NCBI GenBank assembly: GCA_902834555.1
Contig: CADFJN010000010.1
Location: 1 to 64,000, forward strand
DNA length: 64,000 nt
Origin: Atopobiaceae bacterium
Lineage (GTDB): Bacteria > Actinomycetota > Coriobacteriia > Coriobacteriales > Atopobiaceae
Direction: 5' to 3'
The notes beneath the pieces were generated by a model that did no database searches, was not told where the DNA came from, and saw only the letters and a list, made by a program, of their open reading frames with translations. Numbering within the stretch: the first letter of the stretch is position 1; every line of letters begins with the position of its first letter. Below are positions 18,812 to 27,437 of the stretch, piece after piece. The position numbers and the translations under genes are program-made.

Positions 18812-19375
18812 CTAAAGACCCCTGGTGCTAAGGTGGGAGCCGCCCCCGCGGTGCCTTCCGCCCATGGAAAGGCTCGGTCCGCCTCCAGTGGAGCGCGAGT
18901 AGAACCAGGCAAACGGCAGGAAGGCAACTATTGTGAGAAATGCCGTGGGAAGCGTACGCAAGACGAGCACGTCAAACAGGGAAGAGGACTGCCCAACCAT
19001 AAGCATGGCAAAGTGATAAACGAGCGACACCACAAGCGTGGCAATGGAGAACTCTGCGACAGTGGCGGCAAACTCACCCGCCATGCGGTTCCTCCCGTCC
19101 TGGCCAAGGAGGTAGGCAGCAGCAGCACAGCACCCAGCCATGAGGCCAACAGGCCCCGTGGTAGAAAGGTCAAAGAAAAGACCCGCGAAGAAGCCCGCGA
19201 GAACCCCCCTCCTCCCACCAACATTAAAGGCGATGCAAGCGGTAAAGATAAGGCCAAAGTTAGCGCGTCCGTTGCCGATGCCGATGTTGGGAGCAAGCGC
19301 AAGCTGGCAAACAGCACACACTACGGCAAGGATAAGGGTGTCCCGACGGTCCCTGTTTTTGTCAGCAACCTGCAT
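18812..19375 (-). CDS. mreD: Rod-shape protein MreD
   Basis: 187-aa integral membrane protein with about five hydrophobic helices. The family segment DLSTTGPVGLMAGCCAAAAYLLG is recognisable. MreD links MreC to the PBP2-RodA synthase. The C-terminus ends in a basic Gly/Ser-rich tail (RHRGGGSHL). It lies 9 nt after mreC. Confidence 0.9.
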   Translation of the reverse strand: MQVADKNRDRRDTLILAVVCAVCQLALAPNIGIGNGRANFGLIFTACIAFNVGGRRGVLAGFFAGLFFDLSTTGPVGLMAGCCAAAAYLLGQDGRNRMAGEFAATVAEFSIATLVVSLVYHFAMLMVGQSSSLFDVLVLRTLPTAFLTIVAFLPFAWFYSRSTGGGPSLSMGGRHRGGGSHLSTRGL

Positions 19376-19384
19376 GGTACCCCC

Positions 19385-20452
19385 CTAATTTCCTGTGGTG
19401 GTAGACGATGTGGTGGACGTCGAGGTAGATGACGAGCCAGAGGTAGTCGTACTCGAGCTTGAGCTCGACCCGCTCGAGTCCGAGTTGCTGGTGCTCGAGG
19501 TGTCCGCACTCGCGGTGTCCGAGGTGCTCGTAGTGGTCGATGGCGTCTCTTGCGCATCCGCCGCCGCAACGTCCTCTGAGGTTGCAACCTGAGAATCAGT
19601 AAGCGAGGTTATGACAAGGACCTCTTCCGCATTCTCGGTATGAGCGTACGGCTCAACCACAATGGTGTAGTACATCGAGCCCGGGTTCTTCTCGACGCTT
19701 GTGACCTTGCCAAGCGGGAGGCCCTTGGGAAAGACTCCACCGAGCCCGCTGGTGACCACGATGTCGCCCACTTCAACGGTCTGATCAGTTCGAATCATGT
19801 CAAGGCGAACCTCGCCAGCCGCGGAGCCATTGAGCATGCCCTGCGCCCTGCTTGACTGGATCATGGCAGAGACGCTTGATGACTCGTCCGTCACGAGCAG
19901 GACCGTTGAAGACGTGGCGCCGCACTCAACAATCTGCCCAATAACACCGGAAGACGAGGTAACCGCCATACCAACGGAAAGCCCAGAGGCTGTGCCCTTG
20001 TCAATGGTGACCGTCGATGACCAAGAGTCGCTCGACCCGGAGATGATGTGAGCAGCCGTTGACTGTAGGTCGTACGTGTTCTGGAGATCGAGAAGACCCT
20101 GCAGACGGGTAGCCGTCTGCTCCGCCTCCTCAAGCTCGGCGTTCCTGCTGCGAAGCTGGTCGTTCTCGGCCTCAAGCTCGGAGAGCGTAGCCTGGTCAGC
20201 GGTAAGGTTGGAGAAGATGTTGCCCAGGCCTTGGAAGGGCAGCGAGATGGCAGACCCAACGAGCCTCACGGGCGTGGTTATGGTCTGGAAGGCGCCACGA
20301 ACAGCCCCCAGAGGACCAGAGTCACCCGTGCGGACCCCTACCGTGAAGAGCACGATCGAAATGATGAGGCACACGACAAGCTCGCGCCCGCCCGTGCCCT
20401 GGTTGTTGTTCCCAAGCCCCGAGGACGGGACCCTGTTGTTCCCGAGCGGCAC
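19385..20452 (-). CDS. mreC: Rod-shape protein MreC with Ser/Thr-rich tail
   Basis: 355 aa. N-terminal membrane helix (VVCLIISIVLFTVGV, about 27-42), coiled coil near 85-115 (LSELEAENDQLRSRNAELEE), then the MreC beta domain (GSSDSWSSTVTIDKGTASGL, GVIGQIVECG, GLGGVFPKGLPLG). The last 60 residues are almost entirely Ser, Thr, Asp and Ala, a low-complexity tail outside the cell that is absent from textbook MreC. It ends 2 nt after mreB stops. Confidence 0.93.
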   Translation of the reverse strand: MPLGNNRVPSSGLGNNNQGTGGRELVVCLIISIVLFTVGVRTGDSGPLGAVRGAFQTITTPVRLVGSAISLPFQGLGNIFSNLTADQATLSELEAENDQLRSRNAELEEAEQTATRLQGLLDLQNTYDLQSTAAHIISGSSDSWSSTVTIDKGTASGLSVGMAVTSSSGVIGQIVECGATSSTVLLVTDESSSVSAMIQSSRAQGMLNGSAAGEVRLDMIRTDQTVEVGDIVVTSGLGGVFPKGLPLGKVTSVEKNPGSMYYTIVVEPYAHTENAEEVLVITSLTDSQVATSEDVAAADAQETPSTTTSTSDTASADTSSTSNSDSSGSSSSSSTTTSGSSSTSTSTTSSTTTGN

Positions 20453-20454
20453 GC

Positions 20455-21498
20455 CTACTGTCCCGTACTCTGAACAAAGCCACCCGAAAGCGCGTTGGCC
20501 TCAAGAACCTTGGCGCAACCGGTGACGACATTCTCAAGGGCAGTGGGGCTGACGTTAACAGGCACGCCCGTCTCCTCGCGAAGACGCTGGTCAAGACCAC
20601 GAAGAAGGCCTCCGCCACCTGTAAGCAGAATGCCGTAGAACATGAGGTCCGAAGCAAGATCTGGCGGCGTCACGTCAAGCGCATCCTTGACGGCCTTCGT
20701 GACCTCGTCGAGCGGGCGATCCAGGGCACGACGAATCTCCTCGCTCTCGATACGGACCGTCTTGGGAAGGCCGCTCATGACATCGCGGCCGTTGACCTCA
20801 ACATCAAGCTCCTCGGCAAGTGGAGCCGCCGAGCCAACCTTGATCTTGATGTCCTCTGCCGTGCGCTCGCCAATGGAGAGGTTGTATGCGTCACGAACGT
20901 GCTCGAGAATGGTCTGGTCGAACTCGTCACCCGCAGTACGGATGGACTGAGAGACAACTATGCCGCCCATAGAGATGACGGCGACCTCGGTAGTGCCGCC
21001 ACCAATGTCGACAACCATCGAACCGGTTGGATCCTCAATGGGCAGGTCTGCGCCAATGGCGGCTGCCATGGGCTCCTCGATGAGGTACGCCTGGCGGGCA
21101 CCTGCCTGGATTGTCGCCTCAAATACCGCGCGCTTCTCAACGGATGTGACGCCGGACGGGACACAGACAACCACACGAGGACGCGGCGACCAAGGGTAAC
21201 GACGCTCGCGGGCCTTCTCTATGAAGTACCGAAGCATGACCTCGGTTACGTCGAAGTCTGCAATAACGCCGTCCTTGAGTGGCCTCTCGGCAATGATGGA
21301 CCCAGGCGTACGACCAATCATGCGCTTTGCGTCGGCGCCAACGGCAAGGACGCGGCTCTCGCTCTTGTCGATGGCGACAACCGAGGGCTCGTTGATGACG
21401 ATGCCCTGGCCACGAACGGCCACGAGCGTGTTGGCGGTACCCAGATCAATAGCCAGGTCGCCGCCATATTCGCCGAACAGTGAGTCGAAGATCGACAT
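20455..21498 (-). CDS. mreB: Rod-shape actin homologue MreB
   Basis: 347-aa actin-like ATPase that organises the elongation complex. Phosphate 1 motif (AIDLGTANTLV), phosphate 2 (VVDIGGGTTEVAVI) and the adenosine motif (LTGGGGLLRGLD) are intact. I use ATG 21498, which follows AAGGAAG; the frame is open for 13 more codons with no better site. An 8-bp hairpin (21516-21536) lies between it and the upstream TPR gene. Confidence 0.96.
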   Translation of the reverse strand: MSIFDSLFGEYGGDLAIDLGTANTLVAVRGQGIVINEPSVVAIDKSESRVLAVGADAKRMIGRTPGSIIAERPLKDGVIADFDVTEVMLRYFIEKARERRYPWSPRPRVVVCVPSGVTSVEKRAVFEATIQAGARQAYLIEEPMAAAIGADLPIEDPTGSMVVDIGGGTTEVAVISMGGIVVSQSIRTAGDEFDQTILEHVRDAYNLSIGERTAEDIKIKVGSAAPLAEELDVEVNGRDVMSGLPKTVRIESEEIRRALDRPLDEVTKAVKDALDVTPPDLASDLMFYGILLTGGGGLLRGLDQRLREETGVPVNVSPTALENVVTGCAKVLEANALSGGFVQSTGQ

Positions 21499-21515
21499 AG
21501 CTTCCTTATCCCGTC

Positions 21516-21536
21516 TGCGCGCCCAGGAGGCGCGCA
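21516..21536 (-). terminator. GC-rich hairpin upstream of mreB
   Basis: An 8-bp perfect stem (21516-21523 with 21529-21536, 5-nt loop) lies between the TPR gene and mreB. No U-tract follows, so it may be an RNA-processing or stability element rather than a terminator. Confidence 0.4.
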
Positions 21537-21555
21537 CGTTGCGTGGTGCGAAGTG

Positions 21556-22938
21556 TTACTGGCCCTGCGAAGCGGTCCCTGTGGTCGTGGTCGTAGTTCC
21601 CGTAGTGGTCGATGTGGTACCAGACGAGGTTGTAGACGTGGTGGCAGCCGTCGATGCGGAGGCAGCCGCATCACTCGTCACGTTAGTCACCTTCCAAGAG
21701 ATGCCATCGCGTACGAGAGAGATGGTGTAGGTCTGGGTGTCACCCGTGGGGAGTGCAGCCGTGACCGTCACCGTAGACTCGGTCATGCTCCTGTCGACCT
21801 CGGCGGACTTAATGGAGGCGCCGGAGGGAACGGTTGCCTCAATGGTCTCGGCATCAGAAGCGGGCACAGAGGCAGATAGGAAGCTACCGAGGTCCGCGCC
21901 GGAGGTCTTAGCATCGAAGAGCTGCTCGACCACGGCCTCTTGCGTTGGCCAACCATACCCGCGGTAATAGGCGTAACCCGCTGCGCCGAGCGCTACCACA
22001 AGGATGACAAGTATGGTGACAAAGATCTTGAGGCCGCGATGATTGTGCTTGCGACGAATCTTGCGCTCCTTCTTGTCCTGCTCGACAAGATCCTCCTCTG
22101 ATACGGAGAAGAAGCCCGTGTCGTCTGCGGAGGGCATGAGCTCGCCAGATGCACCAGTAGGGTCGAGGGGGTCGTACCCACCGCCATAGCCAGCCGCTGC
22201 AAGGAGCGCGTCGGTATCGGAGGGGCGCTGCTTGCCGGCAATGGCGGCCATCGCCTTGCGGGCGGCATCATAGGACGCCTGCGCCTCGGGAGAAAGCACC
22301 AGAGTGCCATCTGCAGTAGCGTGATCGAAGGCGTCAACCGCCTCGGACATGCGGTTGGCGGCAACGTAAGCTAGGCCGAGGTCGCAGTAGACCTGATTCT
22401 GGCTCTGAAGAGGGGCGGAGAAATCAAGGGCAGTGCGATACGCCTCGACAGCATCAACCGGACGGCCGAGCTGCATAAAGCAGCCGCCCAGGTCGCATAG
22501 AGCGGAAGACGGGTTGGGGTTGGACTCGTCAATTGCAGCGTTCCTGTACGCAATTCCCGCGTTGCGAGGGTCACCAAGACGCTCATAGGCGGTACCGAGC
22601 GCCATGTGAGCCTTGTATGGGGTGGTGTAGGAGGTGTCGGCGAGGGCCTGCGTGAGAGCGGTAACCGCCTCAGCTGGATGTCCCGCGGCGAGCAGGGCGC
22701 GACCACGGTTGCAGGAGAGCGGCCCCACCTTACCGTAGGAAGTGTCACGCAGGGCGCTCTCGTACGCAGCGGCGGCAGCCTCGTACTGTCCAAGCTTCAT
22801 GTACGAGTTCCCCACGAGGTGGTCGACGGGACCAGAGACCTCGCCAGGATTCTTTGCCTGGGAGAGCCTGTCGACTGCAGTGAGCCAGTCACCCTGCTGA
22901 TAGGCGGACTTGCCCGCCTCGTATGCCTGTTGATTCAC
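21556..22938 (-). CDS. TPR-repeat membrane protein with Ser/Thr-rich C-terminus
   Basis: 460 aa, function unknown. About five tetratricopeptide-like helices pairs fill residues 1-210 (repeated patterns such as YMKLGQYEAAAAAYESAL and AALCDLGGCFMQLGRPVDAVEAYRTAL-like spacing). A basic stretch (KKERKIRRKHNHRGLK) precedes one membrane helix near 300-320, so the TPR part is cytoplasmic and a 130-residue domain is outside. That domain ends in a pure Ser/Thr/Gly tail. It lies directly upstream of mreB and downstream of a cyclophilin gene, so it may help organise wall synthesis; that is inference. Confidence 0.8.
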   Translation of the reverse strand: MNQQAYEAGKSAYQQGDWLTAVDRLSQAKNPGEVSGPVDHLVGNSYMKLGQYEAAAAAYESALRDTSYGKVGPLSCNRGRALLAAGHPAEAVTALTQALADTSYTTPYKAHMALGTAYERLGDPRNAGIAYRNAAIDESNPNPSSALCDLGGCFMQLGRPVDAVEAYRTALDFSAPLQSQNQVYCDLGLAYVAANRMSEAVDAFDHATADGTLVLSPEAQASYDAARKAMAAIAGKQRPSDTDALLAAAGYGGGYDPLDPTGASGELMPSADDTGFFSVSEEDLVEQDKKERKIRRKHNHRGLKIFVTILVILVVALGAAGYAYYRGYGWPTQEAVVEQLFDAKTSGADLGSFLSASVPASDAETIEATVPSGASIKSAEVDRSMTESTVTVTAALPTGDTQTYTISLVRDGISWKVTNVTSDAAASASTAATTSTTSSGTTSTTTGTTTTTTGTASQGQ

Positions 22939-22973
22939 GTGAGACCCCCTCGCTTAGGCACCGGCAACAATCG

Positions 22974-23468
22974 CTACGCGCGGTGCTCGATCGTAATCGA
23001 GTTGATGACATCGCCCTTGCGTAGGGCGGCAATGGTATCGAGGCCTTCGATGGTCTGTCCGAATACGGTGTAGCCCTTGTCCAGGAAGTGCTGCGGACCA
23101 AGACAGAAGTAGAACTGAGACCCCGCAGAATTGGGGTCGGACGCACGCGCCATGGCAAGGGCGCCGTTCTCATGGCTGTTGTGCGGGTTGGTGGTGTACT
23201 CCTCGTGGATGCAGTATCCGGGACCTCCAGTACCGTTACCCGCGGGATCTCCGCCCTGAATCACAAAGCCGGGCTCGTAGCGATGGAACGTGAGCCCATT
23301 GTAGAAGCCCTTCTCAGCAAGCTCACAGAAGTTGGCAACGTGGATGGGCGCGCCCTCGCCATCAAGGCGCACCACGATAGTGCCCTTACTGGTGTCAAAC
23401 ACTGCCACCTCATCGCCCTGCACCTTATACGCGGGAGTGTAGAGCGGTTTAGAACCAAAGAGACCCAT
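22974..23468 (-). CDS. Cyclophilin-type peptidyl-prolyl isomerase
   Basis: 164-aa PPIase of the bacterial cyclophilin family. Visible: YNGLTFHRYEPGFVIQGGDP, then GALAMARASDPNSAGSQFYFCL and YTVFGQTIEGLDTI. The arginine of FHR and the QFYF segment belong to the active site. There is no signal peptide, so it is cytoplasmic. I use ATG 23468, which has GGAGGGGG just upstream, rather than an ATG 63 nt earlier. Confidence 0.93.
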   Translation of the reverse strand: MGLFGSKPLYTPAYKVQGDEVAVFDTSKGTIVVRLDGEGAPIHVANFCELAEKGFYNGLTFHRYEPGFVIQGGDPAGNGTGGPGYCIHEEYTTNPHNSHENGALAMARASDPNSAGSQFYFCLGPQHFLDKGYTVFGQTIEGLDTIAALRKGDVINSITIEHRA

Positions 23469-23600
23469 GTCCCCCTCCAAAGTGTCAAGCACACGATGCC
23501 AATGCGACGTCGGCAGAGTCGCGGCAATCATCTATCTATACGATAGTACCAGCAAGCGGCCGCCTGCACGCAATCGTCAGACAGACCGCCTGCCCTTTGC

Positions 23601-24635
23601 CTACTGTTCGACGGGTTTCCACTCGTCGTAGTTCTCCTCGAAGAGCGTCTTGTAGTTGTCAGTTCCAGAGGAGTAGCCAATTTTCTTGAGCGGGGCCATG
23701 ATCTTCTCTTCCGTTGCCATCGTTACAGAGGAGTCCCAAGCCTCACAGATTGCGTCGGAACGGTTGCGCAGCCAGTTTCCCAGGGTTGTAAGGTTGGCAA
23801 TGTCGTTGGAATACATGCCATCGCCATCGTTGAGCGAGGCAATGTCGTCGATGAGGTTGGAGATGTCGATGGCGGTCTGCTCAGCCGTGGACTGGCCATC
23901 CTGACGCTCGGCTGCGGTGCCGCTAACGCCCGTAGAAGCAAGATCCGACACGCTCTGGTCGAGCTGGTCCGCATAGGTGCCCAGCTTGTCGTAGTCATCG
24001 AGAATTGCCTGATAGGCGGTGGAGCCACTCGATTCCGAGTCGGATGTAGCGCCGTCGGTCGACGTGTCCGTCGCAGAGGAAGAGCCGTCCTGGCCGGTAA
24101 GGGCCGTAAGATAGCCCGGGTATCCGGCCATCGACGTATCCGCGTCGGTCTGCGAGTGGGTGATGTAGAGGTTGGGATCCCACGGATGCGTGATCCAGAG
24201 GGCCATGCCACCTGCAAGGGCAATGGCGGCCGCCGCAGCTACCATGAGCACACGCGTGCGTGGCATGCGATCGTGGCGCACCGTGGCAGACTCCGGACCA
24301 GGCTCCGATGGTATGGCGCTCTCGATGCGCGGCATGGCTCGCGTGGCATCCGCACCGCCCTCGTCGGCATCTGCGCCCTCCGCGTCTCCGGGCCCCTCGA
24401 TGGTTGGGATGGCAAGATCTCTCACGGCGTGGCCGCTCCTCGAGCGAGCCGGCGCGCCGACAGGAGCGCCGCACTTAGGACACGAGTGAGCGTCTGGTGG
24501 AACTAGGGCTCCACAAGAAGGACACCACGCCACCTTGGTGACAGGAATCCGCTGCGTAAGGCCAAGATCATAGTGACAGGCGGGGCAGGCAGCGGTGCCA
24601 GCAGGCACCTCCGCACCACAATTTGGACATCTCAT
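23601..24635 (-). CDS. Double zinc-ribbon membrane-anchored protein
   Basis: 344 aa of unknown function. Two zinc ribbons at the N-terminus: CPNCG with CPAC (about 3-21) and CPSCG with CPKCG (about 38-56). A single membrane helix (MVAAAAAIALAGGMALWI, about 130-148) follows a charged region, so the ribbons are cytoplasmic. The extracellular part begins with a Ser/Thr/Asp-rich stretch and continues with a helical region of about 130 residues without recognised motif. It lies 105 nt after the aconitase gene. Confidence 0.75.
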   Translation of the reverse strand: MRCPNCGAEVPAGTAACPACHYDLGLTQRIPVTKVAWCPSCGALVPPDAHSCPKCGAPVGAPARSRSGHAVRDLAIPTIEGPGDAEGADADEGGADATRAMPRIESAIPSEPGPESATVRHDRMPRTRVLMVAAAAAIALAGGMALWITHPWDPNLYITHSQTDADTSMAGYPGYLTALTGQDGSSSATDTSTDGATSDSESSGSTAYQAILDDYDKLGTYADQLDQSVSDLASTGVSGTAAERQDGQSTAEQTAIDISNLIDDIASLNDGDGMYSNDIANLTTLGNWLRNRSDAICEAWDSSVTMATEEKIMAPLKKIGYSSGTDNYKTLFEENYDEWKPVEQ

Positions 24636-24740
24636 GCAAATCCCTCCCGTCTGACTCTTACCCAGCCGAGCAAACCCAGGCGCACATTCTCGCCGTTCCG
24701 TCGTTCGCGCACAATACCGTCAAGCAAGCTCTCACAAGGC

Positions 24741-27437
24741 TTATGAAATCTCGTCCAGGACGTATGGCAGGATGCCGCCCTTCGCGAGGAAGCGTCCCTC
24801 CATGGGCGTGTCAACGCGCACGATGCAGGCAAAGGTCATCGCCGTACCATCCGGCCGCGTGGCCGTGACCTCGACCTCGCGCGGGCTGGGAAGTCCCTCG
24901 GCAAGGCTCACGGGAGCGATGTCGAATGTCTCCTCGCCCGTGAGGCCAAGCGTGGCGGCATTCTCGCCCTCCTTGAACTGCAGTGGGAGCACCCCCATCT
25001 GCACCAGGTTGGAGCGGTGGATGCGCTCGAAGCTCTCGGCGATGACGGCCTGCACGCCCAGAAGCAGTGGGCCCTTGCCCGCCCAGTCGCGGCTGGAGCC
25101 GGAACCGTAGAGCTTGCCCGCAACAACCACGAGAGGCACGTCATGCTCGGCATAGTCCACCGCGGCATCGTAGATGCTCTTGACCTCTCCATCGACAAAA
25201 TCTCGGGTCCAGCCGCCCACACGGCCATCAGCCAGCGCGTTCTTGAGCTTGACGTTGGCAAAGGTACCGCGCGCCATAATCTCGTGGTTGCCCCTGCGGC
25301 TGCCGTAGGTGTTGAAGTCCTGCTGAGCAACGCCGTGCTCGGTGAGGTAGCGTGCCGCCGGCGAGTCAGGCGCGATGGCACCCGCGGGCGAGATGTGGTC
25401 CGTGGTCACAAAGTCACCGAGAAGTGCCAGGGCACGAGCGTCTGAAACCTTGACGGTCTCGCGCTGTCGCGCGATGTCGAAGTAAGGCGCGCGACGAACG
25501 TAGGTGGACGACTCGTCCCATGGGAAGGTCGAGGAGGATGAGGACTCGATGGCCTGCCAGGATGCCGAACCCTCCTTCAGCGACCCCTGAGCGTCGGCGA
25601 AGAGCGCCGGCGTGAGGACGTACGAGAGGACCTCGGCAACCTCGGCGTCGGAGGGTACCAGGTCTGTGAGCATCACGGGCTCGCCGTTGGCACCCGTGCC
25701 CACGGGCTCCTTGGCAAGGTCCACGTCCATAGTGCCCACAAGCGAGTAGGCAACCACGTAGGCAGGCTGGCAGAGGTAGTTCTGGCTCACGTAGGGCGAG
25801 ATGCGGCCCTCGAAGTTGCGGTTGCCGGAAAGGACGCTCGTGAGCTCCATCTCGTCCGCGCGCTCGCGCAGCGCCGGATGGATGTCCCCGGAGTTGCCAA
25901 TGCAGCTCATGCAGCCAAAGCCACAGGTGAAGAAGCCGAGCTTGGCAAGGGGCGTTGTGAGGCCTGCGCGCTCGAGCAGCAGCTGCGTAGCGTGGCTGCC
26001 GGGGGCGAGGATCTTCTTGACCCAGGGCTTGGGAGTGAGGCCGCGCTCAACGGCGCGCTTGGCGAGAAGACCGGCGGCAACCATCATGGCCGGGTCGGTC
26101 GCGGTGGTGCAGCTGGTGATGGCGGCAATAGCAAGTGCGCCGTGGTGTAGGTCGTAGGTATTGTCGCCGCACGTGACCGAGAAGATCTGGGCGAGGTCAC
26201 CGTGGCCGTTCTTCTCGGCACTCTGCTCGAAGCGCTCCCGCAGGCCAGCGATGGTCACGCGGTCGTGCGGGCGAGAGGGGCCGGCGAGGCTCGGTTCGAC
26301 AGAGGAAAGGTCGAGCGTGACGGTACGTGCATAGATGCGGCCGGTCGTTGCGCCAAAGGTGCCCTGGCGCTCTAGATATGCCTGGGCGAACGCCACGTCA
26401 TCGGCGTCGCGGCCGGTGAGCCTGAGGTAGTCCAGGGTCTTCTCGTCAACCGGGAAGAGCGTGGTGGTGGCGCCATACTCCGGCGTCATGTTGGCGACGC
26501 AGGAACGCTGCGTGGCGGTGAGGGTTGCCACGCCCTCGCCCGTCACCTCCACGAGGCAGCCGACGACGCCCGCAGCGCGCATGAGCTGCGCCACCGTGAG
26601 CGCCAGGTCCATACCGGAGATACCATCACGCAGGGCACCGGTGAGCCTGAGCTCCACCACCGGCGGCACGAGCATCGAGATGGGCTGGCCCAGTGCCGCG
26701 GCCTCGGCCTCGATGCCGCCAACGCCCCAACCCATAACACCAACGCCGTTTGCCGTAGTGGTGTGGGAGTCGGTGCCCACGAGCGTGTCGAAGCAGGCAA
26801 CGGGCTCGTCAAGCTTCGAGAGCGCGTCGGTGGTCACCACGCGGCAGAAACGCTCGATGTTGAGCTGGTGGCAGATGCCGCCTCCGGGCGGAACAATTTG
26901 AACGTTTTCGAAGGACTCGCTCGCCCACTTGAGGAAGGCGAAACGCTCGTGGTTGCGCTTAGCCTCAAGCTCCTGGTTCTTCTCGCACGCGTCCTTCTCG
27001 CCTGCGACGTCCGCAATGACCGAGTGGTCAACAACGAGCGTGCAGGGGATGTGCGGGTTCACGCGCGAGGGGTCCCCGCCACGGGTCACCATGGCGTCGC
27101 GCATGGAGGCAAAGTCGACAAAGACGGGCACGCCGGTGAAGTCCTGGAAGAGGACGCGCGCAGGCATGAACTCGATCTCGGTGCCCTGTTCACCGGCAAG
27201 GCCAGCCTTTACCACTGCCTGGGCCTGGCGCACGGCGTCGTCATCTGTCGCGGAGCGGCGCACGACGTTCTCAAGAAGCTCGACAAGGGCGCGGGGCAGA
27301 CGATTGGCACCAGGAATGCCAGAGACGTTGTAGACAAGGGCGTCTCGTCCACCAGCAGAGATGCGGACGGGATGGCGAGCAGCGAGAACGGCGTCCCTAA
27401 ACTCCCCGGTGTTTGACGTTCCTTCTGTGAGTGACAT
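24741..27437 (-). CDS. acnA: Aconitate hydratase A
   Basis: 898-aa monomeric aconitase (citrate to isocitrate) with a [4Fe-4S] cluster. Cluster cysteines lie in AITSCTTATDPA and in CGFGCMSCIGNSG. Substrate-binding segments GTDSHTT, and in the swivel domain GSGSSRDWAGKG, are present. The frame is open well upstream, but ATG 27437 begins the recognisable family N-terminus. This start lies 41 nt inside the 3' end of the P-type ATPase gene. Confidence 0.93.
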   Translation of the reverse strand: MSLTEGTSNTGEFRDAVLAARHPVRISAGGRDALVYNVSGIPGANRLPRALVELLENVVRRSATDDDAVRQAQAVVKAGLAGEQGTEIEFMPARVLFQDFTGVPVFVDFASMRDAMVTRGGDPSRVNPHIPCTLVVDHSVIADVAGEKDACEKNQELEAKRNHERFAFLKWASESFENVQIVPPGGGICHQLNIERFCRVVTTDALSKLDEPVACFDTLVGTDSHTTTANGVGVMGWGVGGIEAEAAALGQPISMLVPPVVELRLTGALRDGISGMDLALTVAQLMRAAGVVGCLVEVTGEGVATLTATQRSCVANMTPEYGATTTLFPVDEKTLDYLRLTGRDADDVAFAQAYLERQGTFGATTGRIYARTVTLDLSSVEPSLAGPSRPHDRVTIAGLRERFEQSAEKNGHGDLAQIFSVTCGDNTYDLHHGALAIAAITSCTTATDPAMMVAAGLLAKRAVERGLTPKPWVKKILAPGSHATQLLLERAGLTTPLAKLGFFTCGFGCMSCIGNSGDIHPALRERADEMELTSVLSGNRNFEGRISPYVSQNYLCQPAYVVAYSLVGTMDVDLAKEPVGTGANGEPVMLTDLVPSDAEVAEVLSYVLTPALFADAQGSLKEGSASWQAIESSSSSTFPWDESSTYVRRAPYFDIARQRETVKVSDARALALLGDFVTTDHISPAGAIAPDSPAARYLTEHGVAQQDFNTYGSRRGNHEIMARGTFANVKLKNALADGRVGGWTRDFVDGEVKSIYDAAVDYAEHDVPLVVVAGKLYGSGSSRDWAGKGPLLLGVQAVIAESFERIHRSNLVQMGVLPLQFKEGENAATLGLTGEETFDIAPVSLAEGLPSPREVEVTATRPDGTAMTFACIVRVDTPMEGRFLAKGGILPYVLDEIS

